A DNA stretch of 64,000 nt from Nostocales cyanobacterium HT-58-2 (GCA_002163975.1 CP019636.1:7009501-7073500); one strand, 5' to 3'; counted from the stretch's first letter, positions 52,956 through 62,442 are shown. Numbers and translations are program-made. Notes: generated from the sequence alone by a model not told the origin.

Positions 52956-53750
52956 TTAAATACCAGAACCGTCTAGAAATTCTTCTATGACTCTATTTTC
53001 TAAGCGACAACTGGTACGAGTCTCAGTCAAGGATGCCTCTTTAGTTAATATGTGAGAATTTGAGGCGTGAAGTCTTTGCAATGCTTGGTTAACGGAAGGA
53101 ACTGAAACTTTTGGCTGTGATTGTTGCAACTGTTGAACTTGTTGTTCCAGTTGCTCAATGCGATCTACTAAAGCACGTATCACTTGGGCTTCAGCATCTG
53201 GTAAGCTTCCATGTTCTAATGGATTTACTCGAACACCAGAGCGATGGATAATTCGACCAGGAACACCAACTACAGTACAGTCAGCCGGCACATCACGCAA
53301 AACAACTGAGCCAGCACCAATACGAACATTGTTGCCAATTTGGATGTTGCCTAGTACCTTCGATCCAGCGCCGACTACAACATTCTCACCCAAAGTAGGA
53401 TGCCGCTTACCGCATTCTTTACCCGTACCACCAAGGGTAACACCTTGATAAATGAGGGTATAATCTCCTACAATCGCCGTTTCCCCAATCACTACACCCA
53501 TTCCGTGGTCAATAAACACACCATGTCCAATGACTGCACCAGGGTGGATTTCAATTCCGGTCAAAAACCGAGCGATGTGGGAAATCAGACGAGGGATAAA
53601 GGGAATACCAGTGCTATGTAGCCAATGAGCCAGCCGATAGAACAGTAAGGCTTGCAAACCGGGGTAGCAAAACAATACTTCCAACCAGTTACGAGCAGCT
53701 GGATCGCGTTCAAATATGATGCGGAAGTCAGCAATGAGTGTAGATAGCAC
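52956..53750 (-). CDS. cysE: Serine O-acetyltransferase
   Basis: 264 residues. SATase N-terminal helices (DFRIIFERDPAARNWLEVL), then left-handed beta-helix with GIEIHPGAVIGHGVFIDHG, GETAIVGDYTLIYQGVTLGG and VPADCTVVGVPGRII. Acetylates serine with acetyl-CoA for cysteine synthesis. A C-terminal extension of about 75 residues includes a Gln-rich coiled coil (DRIEQLEQQVQQLQQSQ), present in cyanobacterial forms and absent in E. coli; this could affect binding to cysteine synthase. Confidence 0.95.
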   Translation of the reverse strand: MLSTLIADFRIIFERDPAARNWLEVLFCYPGLQALLFYRLAHWLHSTGIPFIPRLISHIARFLTGIEIHPGAVIGHGVFIDHGMGVVIGETAIVGDYTLIYQGVTLGGTGKECGKRHPTLGENVVVGAGSKVLGNIQIGNNVRIGAGSVVLRDVPADCTVVGVPGRIIHRSGVRVNPLEHGSLPDAEAQVIRALVDRIEQLEQQVQQLQQSQPKVSVPSVNQALQRLHASNSHILTKEASLTETRTSCRLENRVIEEFLDGSGI

Positions 53751-53969
53751 GCTTCTAGTACCCGAGTTTTGCCAATGAAGTCAAACTCTATCTTAGCGTT
53801 CTAGGTGCCCTGCATAAAGCTATTAGTTGTTGATTGGTAAAGGCACCACAATCTAAAAATATAGGACGACAAAAAAGCAGGGGAAGAGGACAAGCCTTTC
53901 CCCTGCAACCTCTGTACTCCCTGCATCATAAATAACTACAGATTTTTTTGTCGAAATTTCGGATTTTGG

Positions 53970-55664
53970 CTAGCGATTGAATTGGAAAAATATGCCGCCT
54001 TTAAGCAGTTGTGTATCGCTACCATAGCTGCTAACTGTAAGCGATCGCAGGTTTTGAAAAAATGGTTTGCCCAAGACTTCCACAAACTTAAGTATTGGTA
54101 GTTGACGCTCTAAAATGTCCCGACTCTCTGTCCAATCGATATAGACGTAGCCTTGATTGGGTTGAGGAATAGCAGCGATACTCTTTTGGAAATTACGACT
54201 GTCAATTAAGGAATTCTTCTTAGCTGTCAAAGCTTCATTTATTGCCTCAACAGAGGATGCGAAAATCTCGTAATTGCCTATATCGGCACGCACTCCCACT
54301 ACCTTGGCTTGGATTGCGAATGAGTCTCGGTCTTTTGCTTCAGTAGATTTATTGACAGCAGCTGTTAATTGTGTCCAAGCCGAGATTGGTTGTTTATCTA
54401 AGGTGAAGGAATTCAGCGAAAGTCCTCCTGATGAGGCAAGTTCATCCAAATGAGAGATAGTTGCAGGTGTTTTCTCTGATTTTTCTGCCACAAAAATCCA
54501 ATCAGGAGTTGTTTGCTCTCCACGGGGCAACAATCCTATGGCATATTCTCCTTGTACCCAGTTAAAAATATCTTCTCTCCAGTTTATACCCCATTGTTTT
54601 TGAACTTCTGCCAAAGCTGGCAGCAATCTAGAAATCACATCTTCTTCAGAAGCGGATAGGACGGCTGTGACTTGTTTCCAGAGTTGAGCTAAATCACTCT
54701 CAGCCAAACCGCTCAAATTTGACCCCGCAACTGCCAAACTTGCTGATACTGGGATGTACTGCAAGGCACCTACAGGCTGAGACAGTTGTGCAGATGAAGG
54801 TAAAGTTTCATCTTTAGCCAGTAAAGCAGTTTCAGCTAGCAATCCATTGGAGTTTGAGACGAGAGAAATAATTTGACTATCAAAGGTTTGAGCATCAGGT
54901 TTTAGTCCTTGCCATTTTGCGACTATCGGGAGATTCAAGAAAGCAAATACCTGTGCTTTTTTGGGCAGTTGTTTTATGGCTTGTTGGTATTTGCTAGAAC
55001 TGGTCAAATTGAGGTCACTAACCTGTGCGTTATTAATTGCCTCTCGCAGCACTTTTGGATCATTGCCAAACAGGACAAATTTATCGCCTATAACTGCACC
55101 AGCGAGACTATTTTGGTTTTTGATCTCCCCCTTTTGAGATGGATTTGGAGGGACTTGATTGTCGTAAATCAGCTTCACGCCTTTGTACTGTTCAGTTGCT
55201 AAGTTTGCCCCAGCCAATGCCCGTTTGGAAAACAATAACTCGATAAATTCGCGGCTTTTCTCCGGTTGAATAGTTGCTAATGCCATAAGATATCCTGGCT
55301 GTTGTCCGTTCTCAGAGTCGCGGTCAATATCTAAATCAGTGACAGCCAGTGTTATTTCATTCCCTAGCCAAGGTTTAATATCCTCTTGATAATCTATCCG
55401 CGTATTAGCCAGCAAACTTGTTTTTATTTTTGATAGTTCCTCATCACGCTCAAACGCCTGCAAGCGTTCAGGATTCACTAGCATTGACACAATGACTGGT
55501 GCTTGTTTGGACACGAACATGGCAGCATCTGGCTGTTCAGTAGAGGGGCTGCGGGTTAGGGGACTTTTGGTAAAAAACCCGTTTCCGTTACAACCAGTGA
55601 TACCAATCAACAGCAGGATGATGATACCCACTGCCATGACTCGGAAAAATGAGCGTTGTGTCAT
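53970..55664 (-). CDS. DUF3352 lipoprotein-like protein
   Basis: 564 residues from ATG 55664; the longer frame adds 11 residues. N-terminus MTQRSFFRVMAVGIIILLLI then GITGC is a signal peptide with lipobox, so anchoring in the membrane facing the periplasm is likely. The DUF3352 domain fills the rest: PDAAMFVSKQAPVIVSMLVN at the start, LAVTDLDIDRDSENGQQPG and FVLFGNDPKVLREAINNAQ later. Its function is unknown. No neighbour suggests a role. Confidence 0.85.
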   Translation of the reverse strand: MTQRSFFRVMAVGIIILLLIGITGCNGNGFFTKSPLTRSPSTEQPDAAMFVSKQAPVIVSMLVNPERLQAFERDEELSKIKTSLLANTRIDYQEDIKPWLGNEITLAVTDLDIDRDSENGQQPGYLMALATIQPEKSREFIELLFSKRALAGANLATEQYKGVKLIYDNQVPPNPSQKGEIKNQNSLAGAVIGDKFVLFGNDPKVLREAINNAQVSDLNLTSSSKYQQAIKQLPKKAQVFAFLNLPIVAKWQGLKPDAQTFDSQIISLVSNSNGLLAETALLAKDETLPSSAQLSQPVGALQYIPVSASLAVAGSNLSGLAESDLAQLWKQVTAVLSASEEDVISRLLPALAEVQKQWGINWREDIFNWVQGEYAIGLLPRGEQTTPDWIFVAEKSEKTPATISHLDELASSGGLSLNSFTLDKQPISAWTQLTAAVNKSTEAKDRDSFAIQAKVVGVRADIGNYEIFASSVEAINEALTAKKNSLIDSRNFQKSIAAIPQPNQGYVYIDWTESRDILERQLPILKFVEVLGKPFFQNLRSLTVSSYGSDTQLLKGGIFFQFNR

Positions 55665-55877
55665 AATTTTTACATAAACCGCTAGGGGCGCAAACACAAA
55701 TAATTAACTACCTAATGAAATTATCGAAAGCAATTTTGTGACTAGAAATTAGTTTAGTACTGAAATCCACCAAGAAAGAACTCAGAACGAGAGCTATAGA
55801 TTCTGGGCGATCCCCAAAGAACAAAGATTTTCTGTCAACATGATATGTATAGGATTTAGGATTTTTATCAAAACTTC

Positions 55878-56237
55878 ATGGTAGGCAAACCTTCCGAAAT
55901 ATCCATCACCCAAATTAGTGTAGAGGAACTGGCACAACGCCTGTCTTCGGCTGATTCAAGTCTCCAGCTTGTAGATGTGCGTGAACCACAAGAGCTGGCG
56001 ATCGCTCACATTGACGGCTTTGTCAATTTCCCCTTGAGTCAGTTTCCCGATTGGGCAGATCACGTCAACACCCGCTTAAATCCTCACGCTGAAACCCTTG
56101 TCCTGTGTCATCATGGGATTCGTTCTACTCATATGTGTCAGTGGTTAATCGTTCAAGGGTTTACAAATGTGAAAAACATTGCGGGTGGAATTGATGCTTA
56201 CTCAATGTTGGTTGACCCTTCAATCCCTCAGTATTGA
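55878..56237 (+). CDS. Rhodanese-like domain protein
   Basis: 119 residues, a single rhodanese domain. LVDVREPQELAIAHIDGFVNF and the active-site loop VLCHHGIRSTHMCQWL with Cys77 (motif CHHGIR). Such proteins carry persulfide sulfur. Basic single-domain form like GlpE/PspE, cytosolic. No operon partner evident. Confidence 0.92.
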   Translation: MVGKPSEISITQISVEELAQRLSSADSSLQLVDVREPQELAIAHIDGFVNFPLSQFPDWADHVNTRLNPHAETLVLCHHGIRSTHMCQWLIVQGFTNVKNIAGGIDAYSMLVDPSIPQY

Positions 56238-56672
56238 CTCCTGTTTTGTATCAAGCAGATATTATGTCTGCTGGCACTGACGATGCTAGCTTTCCTTTGC
56301 TATCCTTAGCACAAGCTAGGATAGCCTCAAGCCCTGACGGGAAAATCTTTGTACTCTAACTGCTTGCAGTGTTTGGCTATCAGCAAATTAGTAGTTTGAA
56401 ATACAGCGACTTTAAGAAGCTTATGGAAATATGCATAAGTAAGGGGCTAATTTACTTAAATCCAACGGCTTTTTTCGCAAAGTTTTTCTGTATCGAAAAG
56501 CACTTTTTGTAGCGATACTGAAACCCAATTTTTGTTTCCTTCTTTTTACTTATTCCTGTACAAGTCAATAGTTTGCTATCTTGCTTTACTACTATGAATC
56601 TTTTTTGTTTGGAGTTTTCTCCAAAAATTTTTCAAACTTTGCTTAAAATTCGGCTTCAGTAAAAAATTCCCT
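56238..56672. other. Intergenic region upstream of hrcA
   Basis: 435 bases. No CIRCE element (TTAGCACTC-N9-GAGTGCTAA) is seen, so hrcA does not appear to be autoregulated by that operator here. No other features recognised. Confidence 0.4.
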
Positions 56673-57767
56673 ATGCAAGTTCACCTCACAAATCGTCAAC
56701 AGCACATACTTTCGGCAACGATACGTCATTATATAGCGACAGCGGAACCTGTTGGTTCTAAAGCTCTTGTTGAGGAGTACAACCTAGGTGTGAGCTCAGC
56801 AACAATTCGTAATGTAATGGGTGTGTTGGAAAAAGTTGGGTTACTATACCAACCGCATACCTCTGCGGGACGTGTACCTTCCGACTCTGGCTATCGCATC
56901 TATGTTGATCAGCTGATTACACCTTCTGAAACCTTAGCACGAGAGGTAGAACTGTCACTGCAAAAGCAGCTCAAGTGGGAGGATTGGAGTTTAGAAGCTC
57001 TCCTACAAGGAGCTGCGCATATTTTAGCAACTTTGAGTGGTTGCATTACTTTGATTACCATGCCGCAAACCGCGACAGCAGTGTTGAGACATTTACAACT
57101 GGTACAAATTGAAACGGGACGGGTGATGCTGATTGTGGTAACGGATGGGTATGAGACACATTCAGCATTGATGGATTTACCACCATCAAAAGAAGATACA
57201 CAACCAGATGCACAAGTCATCGACCGCGAGTTGCAGATTGTCTCTAATTTTTTGAATAGCCACCTGCGGGGGCGAAGCATAACTGAATTAGCGAACCTTG
57301 AATGGAGCAAATTAGACCGAGAGTTCCAAATATACGGTGAATTTTTGAAAAATTCGCTTGCAGATCTCGCTCGTCGCACTCTCACACCATCTGCAAACCA
57401 AATCATGGTTCGCGGTGTTGCTGAAGTTTTGCGTCAGCCAGAGTTCTCACAACTACAGCAGGTGCAAATGCTTATCCACCTGTTGGAAGAAGAACAAGAT
57501 CAACTGTGGCGCTTAATATTTGAAGAGCATCCGGAAGCTGAGGAAGTGGGTAAACCACGAGTCACTGTTCGTATAGGTTCAGAAAACCCTCTAGAACCTA
57601 TACGATCCTGCTCATTGATTTCTTCCACCTACCGCCGGGGCTCCGTATCATTAGGTAGTGTAGGAGTTTTGGGACCAACGCGTCTAAATTATGAAAGTGC
57701 GATCGCAGTGGTGACTGCTGCTGCTGATTACCTATCAGAAGCTTTCAGTTATTTCAATCCTCAGTAG
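56673..57767 (+). CDS. hrcA: Heat-inducible transcription repressor HrcA
   Basis: 364 residues. N-terminal winged helix: TNRQQHILSATIRHYIATAE, then PVGSKALVEEY, VSSATIRNVMGVLE and QPHTSAGRVPSDSGYRIYVD. GAF-like domain and dimerisation helices follow, ending in RRGSVSLGSVGVLGPTRLNYE. HrcA represses groESL-type heat-shock genes at CIRCE sites. Those targets lie outside the window. Confidence 0.96.
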   Translation: MQVHLTNRQQHILSATIRHYIATAEPVGSKALVEEYNLGVSSATIRNVMGVLEKVGLLYQPHTSAGRVPSDSGYRIYVDQLITPSETLAREVELSLQKQLKWEDWSLEALLQGAAHILATLSGCITLITMPQTATAVLRHLQLVQIETGRVMLIVVTDGYETHSALMDLPPSKEDTQPDAQVIDRELQIVSNFLNSHLRGRSITELANLEWSKLDREFQIYGEFLKNSLADLARRTLTPSANQIMVRGVAEVLRQPEFSQLQQVQMLIHLLEEEQDQLWRLIFEEHPEAEEVGKPRVTVRIGSENPLEPIRSCSLISSTYRRGSVSLGSVGVLGPTRLNYESAIAVVTAAADYLSEAFSYFNPQ

Positions 57768-57883
57768 GGATTAGTTAATTCGGGTATATCCGAAACCCAT
57801 CAAACAACCCATCAAACAAAAGCAGAGAAATGGCGCAATTTATGGCGGCAACAATTCATTATTGATCAGAACCAGCTTGAATC

Positions 57884-58564
57884 ATGGTAAGAAAAATCGC
57901 CTTTGGAGCGCTATGGCTAGGAGTTATCACCTATGCCTTTTTCTTTGCGCCTCCCAATCAACCCGATACATTTGAATTGATTAAAAATCTTTCTACTGGT
58001 CATTGGAAAGGGATTAACCCCTTAGTTGTGGCACTTTTTAACATGATGGGCGTTGTGCCTGTCATCTACAGCTGCCTTACATTTCTTGATGGTAGAGGGC
58101 AAAAAATTCCTGCTTGGCTGTTTGCTTCAGCCTCTTTTGCAGTGGGAGTGTTCGCCATATTGCCTTACCTAACCCTGCGAGAATCAAATCAAAAGTTCCC
58201 TGGTAGAAAGAATGCTTTTCTAACAATATTAGATTCACGCCTCATAGGTGTTGCCCTGACTCTCAGCACGGTTATCCTAATCGCTTATGGTGTAGGACAA
58301 GGAGATTGGGGAAATTTTGTTCAGCAGTGGCAAACCAGTCGCTTTATTCATGTAATGAGCTTGGATTTTTGCTTGCTTTGCCTATTGTTCCCAGCCTTGA
58401 TAGGAGATGATATGGCACGGCGAGATATAAATAATCCCCAAGTTTTTTGGTTGATTGCATTAATCCCTCTGTTTGGTCCCTTGATGTATTTATGTCTACG
58501 TCCACCTTTACCAAAAGCAGGAGATGAAGTGATGCATACTCAGCAACAAAGCGCTGGAAACTAA
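57884..58564 (+). CDS. Six-helix membrane protein, paralogue 1 of a tandem pair
   Basis: 226 residues, about six membrane helices. Landmarks shared with the next gene: NPLVVALFNMMGVVPVIYS, LPYLTLRESNQKFPGRKNAF, SLDFCLLCLLFPALIGDDMA, and NNPQVFWLIALIPLFGPLMY. Family not identified by name; no catalytic motif. ATG 57884. It is followed by its paralogue after 4 bases, so they form one transcription unit after hrcA (116 bp away). Confidence 0.72.
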   Translation: MVRKIAFGALWLGVITYAFFFAPPNQPDTFELIKNLSTGHWKGINPLVVALFNMMGVVPVIYSCLTFLDGRGQKIPAWLFASASFAVGVFAILPYLTLRESNQKFPGRKNAFLTILDSRLIGVALTLSTVILIAYGVGQGDWGNFVQQWQTSRFIHVMSLDFCLLCLLFPALIGDDMARRDINNPQVFWLIALIPLFGPLMYLCLRPPLPKAGDEVMHTQQQSAGN

Positions 58565-58568
58565 CATT

Positions 58569-59252
58569 ATGACTCGAAAAATTGCTCTTTGGTTGGTGTG
58601 GGTTGGATTTATAACCTACCTGTTGTTATTGGCTCCTCCACTGCACTTAGAGGAAACTCTCACGTTGCTCAAAAATATCTTTACTCTAAACTGGGCAGAT
58701 GTGAATCCAGTTATCCTATCTTTATTCTCCCTTGTTGGCATTTGGCTGCTCATTTACAGTAGTGTTCTGTTCTTTGATGGCAGAATGCAGTGGATTCCTT
58801 TTTATCCCTTTGCCATCGCATCCATTGCTTCCGGTACACTTGGTCTTATACCTTATTTGGCATTGCGAGAACCGAATCAACAATTTTCTGGACGGAAGGA
58901 TGCTTTTTTACAGCTATTAGATTCTCGCTTCTTTGGTATTGCCCTCAGTTTAAGCACTCTTGGTTTGCTTGCTTATGCTTTTTTAGGGGATTGGGTAGGA
59001 TTTTGGCAGCAGTTTCAGGGCGATCGCTTTATCAATGGCATGAGTTTGGCATTTTGCTTGTTTTGCCTACTCTTCCCGACTGTCCTTGGTGATGATATGG
59101 CACGACGAAGTTGGAATAATCCTCAAGTGTTTTGGGCAACTGCACTTGTCCCACTTTTTGGTCCACTTGTGTATCTTTGCCTGCGTCCACCAATAGCAGA
59201 AAACGTTGCTCAACAAACCTCAGCATCTTTTAGCAGTAGTAGGGTGAGATAG
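58569..59252 (+). CDS. Six-helix membrane protein, paralogue 2 of a tandem pair
   Basis: 227 residues, same topology as the preceding gene and obviously homologous (PYLALREPNQQFSGRKDAF, LPVVLGDD-like FPTVLGDDMARRSWNNPQVF, FGPLVYLCLRPP). The duplication is old: loops and the C-terminal tail differ fully. They may form a heteromer or have diverged in substrate. Confidence 0.72.
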   Translation: MTRKIALWLVWVGFITYLLLLAPPLHLEETLTLLKNIFTLNWADVNPVILSLFSLVGIWLLIYSSVLFFDGRMQWIPFYPFAIASIASGTLGLIPYLALREPNQQFSGRKDAFLQLLDSRFFGIALSLSTLGLLAYAFLGDWVGFWQQFQGDRFINGMSLAFCLFCLLFPTVLGDDMARRSWNNPQVFWATALVPLFGPLVYLCLRPPIAENVAQQTSASFSSSRVR

Positions 59253-59436
59253 GCACTAGGGTGCGAGCTATAGCACTCACTAGTAAGATTATATGAACCT
59301 GACTTTAAAATAATGGGAAGACGACTTCATAAACAGGAGGAGTAGAAACATCAAGATTGTTCAAGATAAATGTCTTGATAACAGAAGAGCAACTGCCTAT
59401 CGCCAAAAATCTATGTTTCTCTTCTTCTCTTCCCCT

Positions 59437-59991
59437 TTACTCGTGAACTGTTCCGTCGGGCATAGTTGCCCCACTCAACCCTACTCCCCTCAGATTTGCC
59501 CCTGCAATTTCTGCTTCACTCAGATCTGCATGATCTAGATATGCCCCATCTAGGTCTGCCCCATCTAGCTTTGCCCCCTTCAAGTTGGCTCCACTCAACT
59601 CTGCTCCTCTGAGGTCTGCTCCCGTGAGGTCTGTGTTACTTAAGTCCGCCTCCTTTAAGTTGGCTCCTCCTAGCTTGACACAGGTTAAGTCTGCTCCACT
59701 GAAATTTGCTCGCTTCAAGTTTGCCCCACTCAAATCTGCATCAACCAATTCTGCACAAATTAGGCAAACTTCAATCATTCTGGCATCAGCCAAAGAAGCT
59801 TCATTCAGTTTCGCCTGACTTAAATGTGCAGCAGTCAGGTCTGCTCCCCTTAAGTCTGCTTGAACCAAGTGTGCTCCAATCAAGTGTGCCCCAACCAGAT
59901 TTGCATGAGTTAAGCAAACATGAACTAGGTTTACATTGCTAAAGTCGCGTTCTCCTGATGCGTATCGTCTCAAAAGTTCCTGAGCATCCAT
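59437..59991 (-). CDS. Pentapeptide-repeat protein
   Basis: 184 residues, made almost wholly of A(D/N)LxX pentapeptides from about residue 20 to 178 (ADLRGADLTAAHLSQAKL). This predicts a right-handed quadrilateral beta-helix of about 30 repeats. No signal peptide or other domain. Cysteine-containing repeats (VCLTHANL, VCLICAEL) are slightly unusual. Function unknown; related proteins mimic DNA or act as scaffolds. Confidence 0.92.
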   Translation of the reverse strand: MDAQELLRRYASGERDFSNVNLVHVCLTHANLVGAHLIGAHLVQADLRGADLTAAHLSQAKLNEASLADARMIEVCLICAELVDADLSGANLKRANFSGADLTCVKLGGANLKEADLSNTDLTGADLRGAELSGANLKGAKLDGADLDGAYLDHADLSEAEIAGANLRGVGLSGATMPDGTVHE

Positions 59992-60119
59992 ATCTTTAAT
60001 CTCCTAAAAATTTGTCAAAATGTTGGGTAAATTAATTCAGTAATAAGCTTTTTATCAACCAGGTGTTAGCTTCATACAGCACACATCTTTCGCTGGTTTG
60101 TGAGTGTGGCTGTGAGTTT

Positions 60120-60242
60120 CTATGAGGGTTGATAAACTGGCATTTCTTGGTAACAATGACTACAACGCCAGTAAATTCCTTTCAAGTCTATATGACGGAG
60201 CAAAGTGTATGAGCAGCAAGGGCAAGTATGCTTACTTATCAT
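60120..60242 (-). CDS. 40-residue zinc-ribbon protein
   Basis: From ATG 60242: MISKHTCPCCSYTLLRHI then WRCSHCYQEMPVYQPS. Four cysteines in CPCC and CSHC form a single zinc ribbon. Short cyanobacterial proteins of this kind exist, but the function is unknown. A longer frame to 60335 has no family features. Preceded by a weak ribosome-binding site, so the start is not certain. Confidence 0.5.
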   Translation of the reverse strand: MISKHTCPCCSYTLLRHIDLKGIYWRCSHCYQEMPVYQPS

Positions 60243-60364
60243 CGGTTGATAGATATGTATGGCTGTATTTTCTTGGCAACTTCTACTTGCAGAAGAAGTC
60301 AACCCTTGAAGAGATTTATTTAAGAGTAATTGCATTTTTGACCTGTTTATTGTTAACTTTTGGT

Positions 60365-60574
60365 TTAAATTTCACTCTTCACTGCGGCAATTTGTAGTTG
60401 ATTCCACAGTTCTTCTTTGTACTTAAAGTTTAAAATCTCTGAATTTTTGATTCCTAAAGCTTTTAAACATTTAACTATGTCTTTTTTCGTAAGTGATTGT
60501 GGCTGGAATTCTGAAGCCACAAAACGGGCAAAGTCGGGTGAGACAACTATAGGGATTAGAGTAGAAAAACTCAT
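60365..60574 (-). CDS. Hypothetical small protein, 69 residues
   Basis: From ATG 60574, which has GAGG 5 bp upstream; ATG 60625 is in frame but without a ribosome-binding site. Sequence MSFSTLIPIVVSPDFARFVA, then SLTKKDIVKCLKALGIKNSE and a Glu/Lys-rich end. The KDIVKCLKALGI part looks like a small helical domain. Not recognised. Confidence 0.45.
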   Translation of the reverse strand: MSFSTLIPIVVSPDFARFVASEFQPQSLTKKDIVKCLKALGIKNSEILNFKYKEELWNQLQIAAVKSEI

Positions 60575-60625
60575 TGAAACCTCATGTGAGTATGAAATAC
60601 CGCTAACCTCAGTAGATATTTCCAT

Positions 60626-60964
60626 TAGAGGGTTTCGGAATTCACTTGAGAAATAAATATTTATCTAAAGAGGTCAAAATTTTGATTTCAGACCCCAATT
60701 TATCAAAAGTTCTACTAATACCGAGTTGCGTTCATAGGTGCCACCTCACCCCCGCCCCTCTCCTTAGCAAGGAGAGGGGTGCCCGGAGGGCGGCGTGAGG
60801 TTTTTGAATGCAACTTAGTATAAGTTTGGAAGCTATTCAAAGTTTCGAGTTATACCTCTGGGCTTGCCCTTAGATCTTGCCCATTCTTGACTCTAAAGTA
60901 TGTAAAAGGAATATTTAGCAGATGGAAAGACCTAAAATCAAGAGCTTCCAGCTTAAAATACTTG
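60626..60964. other. Intergenic region carrying the second MITE-like copy
   Basis: 339 bases; the repeat at 60715-60824 fills a third of it. No gene. Confidence 0.5.
60715..60824. repeat. 110-bp MITE-like repeat, copy 2 (inverted)
   Basis: Inverted copy of 21571-21680, differing at about four positions (CGCCG/CCCCG, GGGGGT/GGGGAT, GGC/GAC). Same terminal TACCGAGTTGCGTTCA and TGAATGCAACTTAGTA arms. No coding capacity. Confidence 0.75.
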
Positions 60965-61234
60965 CTACAAATGGCACGAGGGAACTTCTTCTATCTCAGT
61001 CCTAGCTCTATTGACTTTGAGAATACTACCCATCCACTCAGTGCCTCTAAGCATTTGAATTGCCGATATTTCTTCAGCGTTTGTTTCCATTTCTACAACA
61101 GCAAATCCTCTGTTCTTGCCAGTTTTCTGGCTCGTAGGTACGTGAACTTTCTTAACAGTTCCGTATTCTTCAAAAATTTTCCTGAGGTCATTTTCTTCAA
61201 CCTCATAAGATATGTTACCTACATAGACTGACAT
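60965..61234 (-). CDS. RRM RNA-binding protein, second copy
   Basis: 89 residues. RNP2 VYVGNISY at the start and RNP1 KNRGFAVVEM; the C-terminus is short and without Gly-rich tail. Related to but clearly different from the RRM protein at 48.1 kb. Aliphatic and charged residues for RNA binding are in place. Monocistronic. Confidence 0.93.
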   Translation of the reverse strand: MSVYVGNISYEVEENDLRKIFEEYGTVKKVHVPTSQKTGKNRGFAVVEMETNAEEISAIQMLRGTEWMGSILKVNRARTEIEEVPSCHL

Positions 61235-61581
61235 ACAGCACCTCTCGAACCAAATAAGGTGTAGAGATTTAGATCCGGGAAGGCGTCTATGGCAATGTGT
61301 CTATGGCGTAGTCACGTAGCCGAAAATAATTCTCTTTAGCTTAATCATAGCATAGAATATTTGATTACGCTTTTTGTCTGTGTAATACTTGTTGGGGCGT
61401 TGTTCCTAACAATTAGTTCTAATTAGTTCACCATAGTCATCTGTAGAACTAGGTGATGAGAAATTGGTTTAATGCCTCGTCTCTTTTATAAGCGAAAATA
61501 GTAAAATTTTCTGCCTTACTGAAACTCCATCCCCTAGGGGATGGAGTTTTGGGTTTTTACTCCTTTTATATATTTGAGACC
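61235..61581. other. Intergenic region between rbp-like gene and crtW
   Basis: 347 bases. Contains tandem GTCTATGGC units near 61284-61304 and the 28-bp palindrome 61522-61549. The rest should be the promoter and leader of the RRM gene. Confidence 0.4.
61522..61549. terminator. Perfect 28-bp palindrome beyond crtW
   Basis: AAACTCCATCCCCT and its exact complement meet without a loop. The plus-strand side continues TGGGTTTTTAC. It lies 33 bases past the crtW stop on the minus strand and probably terminates that gene; it could also work for plus-strand transcripts. Confidence 0.65.
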
Positions 61582-62442
61582 TTAGTTATTGTTAGTTGTT
61601 GCTCGCCTCAACATATAAATCTCAGGCAATTGCCACCAAGGAACATGAGGATATTCATGATGTTCTTCGTGATATCCAAAGTGATAGCAGGTGAGAAATG
61701 ACCACCAAACAGGACGTGAGATAGTTTGAGCGCGATGAGGTTGACTATATCCGTTTTTAGGCTCTTGGTGAGGTAAGAACGTGCCAAAATAAAATAGCTG
61801 CACTGAACTGAGAAGCGCGGGTATTGCCCAAAATAAATTGAGATTTGGCTTGGGTACGTGGAGTATGTAATGGGCAAAGTTATAGATAATTGTTAAGCTG
61901 ATCATTTGCCCCCAACTCCAGTAATTCTTCATAAAATAAAAATACCAAGCAAAGAAATTTTTATGTTCCCCGTTGTGAAAATCTGGGTCTTTTTCACTCG
62001 CAGGATTGTGGTGATGCATCCAATGTTTTTTTAAGAGTTTTTCATAAGATAAAAAACCATAAAGGACTAGAGAGAGTGAACCAATAAAATGGTTGATTTT
62101 ACTATTGACAGGAAATACGACCCCATGCATGGCATCATGAGTCGTAATAAATAATCCCGTATAAAGAAATGTTTGCCAAAGTACAGCTAGTAATAAAGTT
62201 AAGATATTAAATTTAGAAATATCTACAGAAAGTAAAAAAATCAAGCTAGTTGCCCAAGTTGTAATAATGACAATAGCAATGACGAGCCCTATGCTAGATT
62301 CACTGGTAACTTTTAGGTGAGGACTGGTCTTTTTTTCTAATTGTTGAATTTGTTGAATCAAGATTCTACTCCGTTTTAATTGAAAATTCACAAAAATGAA
62401 ATTTACATAAGACACATTCCCCACGTGATAGGGCAATATCAC
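61582..62442 (-). CDS. crtW: Beta-carotene ketolase, CrtW type
   Basis: 286 residues in the longest frame; GTG or TTG starts about 20-30 codons downstream are possible. Integral membrane, di-iron fatty-acid-hydroxylase/desaturase fold with histidine boxes HDAMH, HWMHHHNP and HEEHH. LPHQEPKNGYSQPHRAQ and the motif HEYPHVPWWQLPE are typical for CrtW. Introduces 4-keto groups (echinenone, canthaxanthin), which feed the orange carotenoid protein and heterocyst or photoprotective pigments. No other carotenoid gene is next to it; the neighbouring Hlip is also light-stress related. Confidence 0.92.
   Translation of the reverse strand: MILPYHVGNVSYVNFIFVNFQLKRSRILIQQIQQLEKKTSPHLKVTSESSIGLVIAIVIITTWATSLIFLLSVDISKFNILTLLLAVLWQTFLYTGLFITTHDAMHGVVFPVNSKINHFIGSLSLVLYGFLSYEKLLKKHWMHHHNPASEKDPDFHNGEHKNFFAWYFYFMKNYWSWGQMISLTIIYNFAHYILHVPKPNLNLFWAIPALLSSVQLFYFGTFLPHQEPKNGYSQPHRAQTISRPVWWSFLTCYHFGYHEEHHEYPHVPWWQLPEIYMLRRATTNNN

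Noticed and set aside
56238..56672. CIRCE operator before hrcA
   Set aside because: The nine-base inverted repeat TTAGCACTC...GAGTGCTAA is absent; a lone TAGCACTC at 59270 has no partner.
59585..59942. Plus-strand frames opposite the pentapeptide gene
   Set aside because: Repeat shadows with no family features.
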